From: Sporomusaceae bacterium UBA1887
Lineage (GTDB): Bacteria; Bacillota; Negativicutes; Sporomusales; DSM-15969
Direction: 5' to 3'
Length of the DNA stretch: 9,165 bases
NCBI GenBank assembly: GCA_002337925.1
Contig: DDHB01000057.1
Location: forward strand, 16,841-26,005
The notes under the pieces are model-generated. The model did no database searches and was not told where the DNA came from. It saw only the letters and a list, made by a program, of their open reading frames with translations. Of the stretch, positions 1 to 4,731 are shown piece by piece (positions within the stretch are counted from its first letter, which is position 1; the number at the start of each line of letters is the position of its first letter). The translations under genes were made by a program, and so were the position numbers.

Positions 1-797
1 CAACTGTAAGCTATCGGCTGAAAACTTTGGAGCAGGAAATGGGTGGCCTGTTGGTTGAGCGGAGAAAAGGGGCATCCAAAATCCGTCTGACACCAAAAGG
101 GGAGAACTTTTTCAGCATTGCGGAAAGATGGGATGCTCTCTGGAGGGAAACCCAAATTCTACAGGCCAGCGGTTCACAGTTAAGTCTGGCAATTAGCGCT
201 GCTGAGAGTATCAGTCACTTTGTTTTGCCTCCTATCTATGACTTGCTAAATCAGCATACCCCGCCGATGCGACTGCAAATTCGTACGCAGCATACGCAGG
301 AAGCCTTTGATAGTATTGAGCGGCGCGAGATGGATGTGGCCTTTGTAGTGCGAGAGATCGTGTCGCCGAGTGTCACGGTTAAACCGTTTTTTGCTGAAGA
401 AATGGTGCTGCTGCGGCTGGCTGTGCCGGGGCGGCAAGCCGGAGAACCTGTTGATATGGAAGAATTGACGGCGCAGCATGAAGTCTTCATCAATTGGAAC
501 AGAGAGTTTCAATTCAGGCATGATCAGTGGTGGGACCCGCTTTGCCCTTCCCGTGTTCATCTGGACTCGGCGGGACTCATCGCTACCTTTTTGAAGGACG
601 CCAGACAATGGACGATCGTTCCCGCCTCTATTGGCGCCCATATGATGCGGATGGGAGATTTTGTACTTCAGAAATTACCGGCCCCGGTGCCGCCAAGAAT
701 ATGCTATAAAGTAACTCACAAGTTTCCCAACCAGGCTTTGCACGAACCTCTGCGTATTCTCGATACCTATCTGCAAGCTGTATTTGGCAAAGAATAA
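1..797 (+). CDS. LysR-family transcriptional regulator, 5' partial
   Basis: The reading frame is open from base 3 to the TAA at 795-797, so the gene begins upstream of the window. The first visible residues (TVSYRLKTLEQEMG) are the recognition helix of a LysR winged helix-turn-helix, followed by LLVERRKG and the wing motif RLTPKGENFF. The TTG at 27 lies inside this helix and cannot be the true start. About 264 residues are visible. LysR proteins are usually near 300 aa, so roughly 20-40 N-terminal residues are missing. From about residue 60 of the visible part, the sequence fits the periplasmic-binding-protein-like effector domain (for example LSLAISAAESISHFVLPPIYDL). The effector and target genes cannot be told from this window, because LysR targets are usually divergent and would lie off the left edge. 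The family is clear; its specificity is unknown. Confidence 0.9.
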   Translation, partial: TVSYRLKTLEQEMGGLLVERRKGASKIRLTPKGENFFSIAERWDALWRETQILQASGSQLSLAISAAESISHFVLPPIYDLLNQHTPPMRLQIRTQHTQEAFDSIERREMDVAFVVREIVSPSVTVKPFFAEEMVLLRLAVPGRQAGEPVDMEELTAQHEVFINWNREFQFRHDQWWDPLCPSRVHLDSAGLIATFLKDARQWTIVPASIGAHMMRMGDFVLQKLPAPVPPRICYKVTHKFPNQALHEPLRILDTYLQAVFGKE

Positions 798-821
798 TCT
801 GGCTGCCGGTGCCTTCTTGTG

Positions 822-866
822 AACCGCGAATTGTCTGGCCTTGTGTCGGGCAGGGAGCGGTTTTTT
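822..866 (+). terminator. Rho-independent terminator of the LysR gene
   Basis: The outer stem AACCGC (822-827) pairs with GCGGTT (857-862). An inner stem CTGGCC/GGGCAG (835-840/848-853) has one mismatch. A run of six T follows (861-866). There is no A-run on the other side, so it should act only on plus-strand transcription, between the converging LysR and TetR genes. Confidence 0.6.
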
Positions 867-880
867 GCTGTGTTTAAGTC

Positions 881-1435
881 CTACGTACGCATATTTTGAT
901 ATCGCTCCATCAGCGACAATAACTGTTCTGCCATATATTCTGCTGGATAGGGCATGGAATGGGTAACCCACCATTCGACGACACCGATGGTTGCCGAAGC
1001 AAAGTATTGGACCATAATTTCTTGATTCACATCTTTAGTGAGGCTGCTCAGAGCAAGCTGTTCTTCAACACTTTTCACCATCAAAGCATGTAAGCGGTTC
1101 CTAAAAGCAGTGGCACTTTTACTTGTTAGCATTTTTGAATAGAAAAAAGCATGTTTCTCTAAATAGGTAAAGGTTCTACCCAGCGAATCCTTGCATGAAA
1201 TATCAGTAGTATTTCCTCTCGACTGACAGGTTTCAAATAATTTATTTATGTGATTCTCGATGCATTGATTTAATAAATCAAATATGTCTACATAATGGGA
1301 ATATACCGTTCCCCGATTTACATTTGCCAGTTCGGCAATTTCGTTAATTGTAATTTTCTCAAAGTCTTTTTCCAACATCAGCTTCGTAAAAGCATCCATA
1401 ATGGCTTGTCTTGATTTTTCAATACGCCTGTCCAT
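881..1435 (-). CDS. TetR/AcrR-family transcriptional repressor
   Basis: This 184-aa protein has the size and layout of a one-component TetR regulator. Residues 5-50 form the N-terminal helix-turn-helix: RQAIMDAFTKLMLEKDF, then ITINEIAELANVNRGTVYSHY with the classic GTxYxHY recognition helix. The C-terminal half is all-helical. It ends in GVVEWWVTHSMPYPAEYMAEQL, which resembles the C-terminal region of DhaS-like TetR proteins (inference from memory of the family). ATG at 1433-1435 is preceded by AAAGGAGA at 1444-1450 (8-nt spacing), which fixes the start. It is divergent from the ferredoxin-nitroreductase gene. Its promoter overlaps that gene's promoter and carries palindromes, so autoregulation and repression of the nitroreductase is the likely role. 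The inducer is unknown; nitroaromatic or quinone-type compounds would be a guess from the neighbour. Confidence 0.9.
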   Translation of the reverse strand: MDRRIEKSRQAIMDAFTKLMLEKDFEKITINEIAELANVNRGTVYSHYVDIFDLLNQCIENHINKLFETCQSRGNTTDISCKDSLGRTFTYLEKHAFFYSKMLTSKSATAFRNRLHALMVKSVEEQLALSSLTKDVNQEIMVQYFASATIGVVEWWVTHSMPYPAEYMAEQLLSLMERYQNMRT

Positions 1436-1487
1436 AAAAAAATCTCCTTTGTATAAATGAACACTTTTATTTGTTTTGTTTATTAAG

Positions 1488-1496
1488 CAACAGTTG
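1488..1496. promoter_or_regulatory. Candidate operator copy 1 (CAACAGTTG)
   Basis: This 9-bp palindrome (CAAC-A-GTTG) lies 15 bp upstream of the -35 box of the nitroreductase promoter and inside the leader of the TetR gene. An identical copy lies at 1565-1573. The flanks match best in inverted orientation: CTCAAC-(T/A)-GTTG-(C/T)T. The TetR protein as binder is inferred from position only. Confidence 0.4.
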
Positions 1497-1511
1497 AGGC
1501 TGTTTTACTCA

Positions 1512-1540
1512 TTGCTTTCAGGAAACAGCACTGCTACTAT
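1512..1540 (+). promoter_or_regulatory. SigA-type promoter of the ferredoxin-nitroreductase gene
   Basis: The -35 TTGCTT (1512-1517) and -10 TACTAT (1535-1540) are separated by exactly 17 bp. Transcription would start near 1547, giving a leader of about 57 nt. The -10 overlaps both a 13-bp palindrome (1535-1547) and the -10 of the opposing TetR promoter. Confidence 0.55.
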
Positions 1541-1547
1541 TGTAGTA
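1535..1547. promoter_or_regulatory. Palindrome TACTA-TTG-TAGTA over both -10 boxes
   Basis: Perfect 5-bp inverted repeat with a 3-bp spacer. It covers the -10 box and predicted start site of the nitroreductase promoter and the -10 box of the TetR promoter. It could be an operator, or could be symmetrical simply because two opposed -10 boxes overlap here. Confidence 0.35.
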
Positions 1548-1567
1548 AACAAACGTCCAAAACTCAA
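1539..1567 (-). promoter_or_regulatory. SigA-type promoter of the TetR gene
   Basis: Read on the minus strand, -35 TTGAGT (1562-1567) and -10 TACAAT (1539-1544) are 17 bp apart. Transcription would start near 1532, giving a leader of about 97 nt. The -35 overlaps operator copy 2. The two promoters occupy the same DNA face to face, so RNA polymerase probably cannot sit on both at once. Confidence 0.55.
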
Positions 1568-1573
1568 CAGTTG
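1565..1573. promoter_or_regulatory. Candidate operator copy 2 (CAACAGTTG)
   Basis: Second copy of the 9-bp palindrome, 77 bp from the first. It overlaps the -35 box of the TetR promoter and lies just downstream of the nitroreductase start site, a good position for autorepression and a roadblock. Confidence 0.4.
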
Positions 1574-1603
1574 TTGGTTATTTTTTATTAAGGAGTGATT
1601 ACA

Positions 1604-2401
1604 ATGAGCTTAGTAACGGTTAATGAACAGTGTATCAAATGTGGGCTTTGCATCAACGAATGTCCCGTATATGTTCTGAAGATGGGAGAAAAAGGGCCGG
1701 AAGAAGTGGAGAACGCCCATTGCGTTGCCTGTGGACATTGTGTTGCAATCTGTCCCAAGTCTGCAATCGATAACGCAAAATCACCCCTGGCACTACAAGT
1801 AGATGCTCATGAATTCCCTAAGTTAAATCCACAGCAGGCAGAGCACTTTTTACGATCCCGTCGTTCCATAAGGACCTATCAGGATAAGCCGGTACCAAGA
1901 GAGCTTCTAACAAAATTAGCGAATATAGCCAGGCTAGCTCCTACTGCGGCTAATAGCCAAGGCATATCTTATGTTATCGTAGAAAACAAACAACTGATTG
2001 AAAAAGCCATAGAAAACACGATTGAGATGATTGAAAACTCTCCTGTAAGGCATATATTAGAAGCAGCGGTTGTAGGTTATCGGGAACAAGGAATTGATTC
2101 CGTTTTCCGCGGCGCGCCTAATTTGATTATCGCTATAGCAGATAAGAATTCTCCTTACGCTAGAAATAACGCTATTTCCTGTTTAACCTATCTGGAGCTA
2201 TTTGCCCCTTCATTGGGACTTGGAACCTGTTGGGCGGGAATCTTTGAGTATGTTGCCGCTGTCGAGAATTCACCGCTGCCCGCTTTGTTCAATATTCCAG
2301 AAGACAAAATAATAGCTGGCGCAGTTATGGTTGGTTATCCTAAGTATAGCTATAAGAGATTAGTAGATCGGCAGCCTCTGGATGTTACATATATCAATTA
2401 A
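1604..2401 (+). CDS. 4Fe-4S ferredoxin-nitroreductase fusion protein
   Basis: The protein is 265 aa from ATG 1604. AAGGAG at 1590-1595 sits 8 nt upstream of that ATG and overlaps the earlier in-frame GTG (1595), so the longer start is rejected. Residues 10-21 (CIKCGLCINECP) and 40-51 (CVACGHCVAICP) are two complete CxxCxxCxxxCP clusters, a bacterial 2[4Fe-4S] ferredoxin module. From residue 80 it is a flavin nitroreductase domain: RSRRSIRTYQDKPVP contains the Arg-Arg-Ser-x-Arg FMN phosphate-binding motif, followed by LAPTAANSQ and GLGTCWAGIFEY. The family joins iron-sulfur clusters to FMN and is common in strict anaerobes. Such enzymes are thought to reduce nitro, quinone or related acceptors with electrons from low-potential donors; the true substrate is unknown. 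It is probably cytoplasmic and monocistronic, controlled by the divergent TetR protein. Confidence 0.93.
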   Translation: MSLVTVNEQCIKCGLCINECPVYVLKMGEKGPEEVENAHCVACGHCVAICPKSAIDNAKSPLALQVDAHEFPKLNPQQAEHFLRSRRSIRTYQDKPVPRELLTKLANIARLAPTAANSQGISYVIVENKQLIEKAIENTIEMIENSPVRHILEAAVVGYREQGIDSVFRGAPNLIIAIADKNSPYARNNAISCLTYLELFAPSLGLGTCWAGIFEYVAAVENSPLPALFNIPEDKIIAGAVMVGYPKYSYKRLVDRQPLDVTYIN

Positions 2402-2430
2402 CTGGTCCTGCTAGCGAGTATAAAAAGAAA

Positions 2431-2454
2431 AAACGCCCTTCTACTAGGGCGTTT
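2431..2454. terminator. Bidirectional terminator between nitroreductase and Cys-rich gene
   Basis: A perfect 8-bp stem AAACGCCC/GGGCGTTT (2431-2438/2447-2454) encloses an 8-nt loop. On the minus strand it is followed by a long T-rich tract, making a strong terminator for the small Cys-rich gene that stops at 2462. On the plus strand a short TTT and then CTTTTT follow, serving the nitroreductase gene. Confidence 0.85.
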
Positions 2455-2461
2455 CAGCTTT

Positions 2462-2695
2462 TTAATTATATCTGACTTCCGCTTTTTCGGGTAATGGGCA
2501 ATGCTCCTGTTGGCATAAGAGATACTTGTTTTTGTACTCTGCTGTTTTTAGGCAGCGGTGGCAGATGTAGTCAGTCAGGTAGATTTGACTTTTATCAAAA
2601 GTGGTGTTAGCCGCTTTTGCTTGCGTTAAATGGATTTCATAAAGATCCGCGCACTGCGGATGCTTGCACATGGCACAGGAAATGATCTCTTTCAC
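2462..2695 (-). CDS. Small Cys-rich, probably metal-binding protein of unknown function
   Basis: I do not recognise this 77-aa protein. It has seven cysteines in three groups: CAMCKHPQC (residues 7-15), CHRC (45-48) and CQQEHC (61-66). Histidines at 12, 22, 46 and 65 lie near them. The paired CxxC motifs suggest one or two zinc sites, as in zinc-ribbon proteins, or an iron-binding site. It has no signal peptide and no membrane segment, so it is probably cytoplasmic. The start is GTG (2693-2695) with AGAGG at 2703-2707, 7 nt upstream; an internal ATG at codon 9 would delete the first Cys and is less likely. It is a single gene, convergent with the nitroreductase and ending at their shared terminator. 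A clean terminator, an RBS and patterned Cys residues argue that it is real. Confidence 0.72.
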   Translation of the reverse strand: MKEIISCAMCKHPQCADLYEIHLTQAKAANTTFDKSQIYLTDYICHRCLKTAEYKNKYLLCQQEHCPLPEKAEVRYN

Positions 2696-2787
2696 AGTAA
2701 TACCTCTTTCGTTTGTGCGAATTAGCTTTTGAAAAAAAGCAAAGATATTACTTTTATATGAAACAAGCTAGGATCTTAGAACGTATA

Positions 2788-2801
2788 TGGCCATTTGGCC
2801 A
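2788..2801. repeat. Symmetrical TGGCCA-TT-TGGCCA element
   Basis: Two copies of the palindromic hexamer TGGCCA are separated by 2 bp, about 95 bp upstream of the Cys-rich gene start. It could be an operator for that gene or chance symmetry. No convincing promoter was found next to it. Confidence 0.25.
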
Positions 2802-2822
2802 CATGTCCCTTGTCCCATACAA

Positions 2823-2848
2823 AAAAGCAGCCAGTGCTGGCTGCTTTT
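2823..2848. terminator. Terminator of the kinase-barrel-cyclase operon
   Basis: Near-perfect hairpin AAAAGCAGCCA-GTGC-TGGCTGCTTTT, an 11-bp stem with a 4-nt loop. It begins 18 nt beyond the stop codon of the diguanylate cyclase gene. T-rich flanks on both strands make it capable of two-way termination. It closes the minus-strand operon. Confidence 0.9.
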
Positions 2849-2865
2849 ATTATTTTTTCATCTGG

Positions 2866-3765
2866 CTACATCAGGGGGAATTTGTAAACCTGATTGCGGC
2901 CTTGGCGCTTAGCCTTATAGAGTGCATCATCTGCATGATGGATTAAGGTATCGGCTAGGGCGGCATGGTCATTTTGCGAAGTTACACCGATACTGACCGT
3001 GACAAAAAGCGTGAGGTCAGCGGAGGTAATTGGATTGTGACTAAAGGAATTCTTGATCTGGTTGCAAGTGAGAGTGGCGTCGGTGAGTTTCGTATTAGGG
3101 AAAAGGAGAATAAATTCATCACCGCCATAACGTCCTATCAAATCATAAGAAGCTACGGAATGAAAAATTCGAGTAACGACTTCCTTCAATACCATATCAC
3201 CGACAAGATGACCGTGTGTATCATTAATTTGTTTAAAGTGATCAATATCTAACATGGCGATCGAAAGTGGCGATTGACTGTGTGTGGAACGTTTAATTTC
3301 TTCATCCAGGCGTTCTAAGGCAGCGCGGCGGTTAAGTGCATTGGTGAGGGGGTCCCAGTGCAGCAGCTTCAGGAGATCACGCTGCATTTGGACAATGCGT
3401 ACGCCCACGCTCAGGCGCATACGCAATTCATTGCGATTAAAAGGGCGGGTAATATAGTCGTCAGCTCCGGCAAGAAAGCCTTCGCTGATTTCATCGTCTT
3501 TATCCTTACTGGTAACTAAAATAATATAACGATACTTTTGTGATTGGGAACGCTCTAGTGCAATACGCCGGCAAACCTCAAGTCCGTTGAGCTTTGGCAT
3601 AATCCAGTCGAGCAGAACGATTTGCGGAGCATCTTCACGCTTTAATATGTTGCAGGCTTCTTCTCCATCATGAGCCTCGATACTTTCCATGCCCATTTCC
3701 TCAACCATGCTTTTTAGCATGCGGCGATTGACGGCTTTATCATCAGCAATTAAAATACGTGTCAC
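2866..3765 (-). CDS. Response regulator with GGDEF diguanylate cyclase domain
   Basis: A 299-aa REC-GGDEF protein. Residues 1-120 form the receiver domain: acidic D8/D9, phosphoacceptor D53 in LLDWIMP and T85. The usual invariant Lys before PF is Arg here (ITRPF, R107). Residues 130-299 form the GGDEF domain: DPLTNALNRR, DIDHFKQIND (metal- and substrate-binding D173, K178, N181, D182), then RYGGDEF at 212-218. The catalytic signature is intact, so it should make c-di-GMP from two GTP in the cytoplasm. The inhibitory I-site RxxD is replaced by ASYD (205-208), so feedback inhibition through it is unlikely. Start is GTG 3763-3765 with AAAGGAG at 3773-3779, 7 nt away. It lies 38 bp after the barrel gene and is the last gene of the operon. 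The hybrid kinase encoded first is its obvious phosphodonor (inferred). Confidence 0.95.
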   Translation of the reverse strand: MTRILIADDKAVNRRMLKSMVEEMGMESIEAHDGEEACNILKREDAPQIVLLDWIMPKLNGLEVCRRIALERSQSQKYRYIILVTSKDKDDEISEGFLAGADDYITRPFNRNELRMRLSVGVRIVQMQRDLLKLLHWDPLTNALNRRAALERLDEEIKRSTHSQSPLSIAMLDIDHFKQINDTHGHLVGDMVLKEVVTRIFHSVASYDLIGRYGGDEFILLFPNTKLTDATLTCNQIKNSFSHNPITSADLTLFVTVSIGVTSQNDHAALADTLIHHADDALYKAKRQGRNQVYKFPLM

Positions 3766-3803
3766 GATAAAACTCCTTTCAGTGCTAGGAACTGAGGCAG
3801 TTT

Positions 3804-4727
3804 TTAAAATAAGTAAGTATATTCAAGCTCGGTTTTACGGATTGGAATATGGCTTGTAATGGTTTCGGCACGAGTATATTTTATCGCAATTCGATTAGAC
3901 GGATTGAGTGCTTGGATGGCAGTGAACTGGCCTCCGCGGATACCATTATCGTAACCACCCAGACTGGATATTCCTTCGGGTATTGCATTGTCAGCTATCC
4001 GCCCCGCAACTAATTTGAGAGCCTGGTAGTTTGTAGGTTGATAATTAACACCGACAAGCAGAGCGTGGTTGGCAGCCGGTGCTGAGGAACGAACAAACTC
4101 AGCAAGCCATTCCCCTTTACCGGCTGGCGAATTCATACTAAATCCTACAAAATCATCTGCTTCTTTTGGCAAGTTGGGCATGTGGAGATAACTCGCTAAA
4201 AAGCGGGTGTCGCCTGCGTAATGAGCCCATTCTGCGCCGTAAAAGCTGCGGGCCTGTGCATCTTCAAATAGTCGTGAATCAAGCCGTCCGCTGACAAGAT
4301 GATAGCGATCAAGGCCGCTGGTACCACGGATGTCGATGCCGTGAAACATACCCGCTCCCACATTCGAGCTGTTATCAAACATGGCGCCATAAGCACCCAA
4401 ATACGTTTCCTGGCTGCCGATAGTAATCGTTTGAGTAGGGCTTTTCCAGGTTAGGCCATATTGATCAATGGCTGTTCTGTCAGGATCGATGGAGTTACCG
4501 CTATAGGCTTGATGACCTAACCGTAAGAACAGGGAGGTTTGCTCAGATAATGGCGACCTTACGGTAAGGCGCAGGGTTCTTTCCATAAACTCCGGATCGG
4601 GAATGCCAGCAGTCTTATATTTACGTGATTCGTATTTTGCCGTGGCTTCTCCTTCCATGACGAGTTGCTGCGCTTGGGCAAAATTTTGCATAGAGAAGAA
4701 GAAAATAAATAGTAGAAGATAGGTCAC
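3804..4727 (-). CDS. Predicted outer membrane beta-barrel protein
   Basis: The 307-aa product begins with a hydrophobic export signal (residues 3-19, cleavage likely at AQA-QQ near residue 19). The rest is rich in alternating polar/hydrophobic segments and aromatic residues typical of beta strands. It ends TELEYTYLF, with the terminal Phe and aromatic spacing of the BAM-recognised C-terminal strand. I see no SLH domain, unlike the OmpM/Mep45 porins of Negativicutes, and no membrane helix after the signal. The exact family is not recognised; roughly 285 mature residues would fit a barrel of about 12-14 strands (inference). The start is GTG 4725-4727 with AAAGGAG at 4735-4741, formed by the final codons of the kinase gene. 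The n-region of the signal (MTYLLL) lacks any Lys or Arg, which is unusual. It sits 4 nt after the kinase stop and upstream of the cyclase gene. It could be a porin, or a sensor or effector partner of the signalling proteins. Confidence 0.75.
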   Translation of the reverse strand: MTYLLLFIFFFSMQNFAQAQQLVMEGEATAKYESRKYKTAGIPDPEFMERTLRLTVRSPLSEQTSLFLRLGHQAYSGNSIDPDRTAIDQYGLTWKSPTQTITIGSQETYLGAYGAMFDNSSNVGAGMFHGIDIRGTSGLDRYHLVSGRLDSRLFEDAQARSFYGAEWAHYAGDTRFLASYLHMPNLPKEADDFVGFSMNSPAGKGEWLAEFVRSSAPAANHALLVGVNYQPTNYQALKLVAGRIADNAIPEGISSLGGYDNGIRGGQFTAIQALNPSNRIAIKYTRAETITSHIPIRKTELEYTYLF

Positions 4728-4731
4728 AATG

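Noticed and set aside
246..641. 131-aa minus-strand ORF inside the LysR gene
   Set aside because: It is antisense to a clear LysR coding sequence and has no recognisable domain; a shadow frame. The same holds for 251-493 and 527-709.
27..797. LysR gene starting at TTG 27
   Set aside because: The frame is open to the window edge and the codons before it encode part of the LysR recognition helix (TVSYRLKT), so the gene is 5' truncated by the window.
1595..1603. GTG start of the nitroreductase three codons earlier
   Set aside because: This GTG overlaps the Shine-Dalgarno AAGGAG itself; ATG 1604 has the correct 8-nt spacing.
2713..2946. 77-aa plus-strand ORF
   Set aside because: It crosses the operon terminator and the 3' end of the cyclase gene on the other strand, with no RBS and no family resemblance.
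3789..3803. Small hairpin AACTG/CAGTT between barrel and cyclase genes
   Set aside because: Only 5 bp with a 3-nt loop, and the T-run is on the strand opposite to the operon; unlikely to terminate it.
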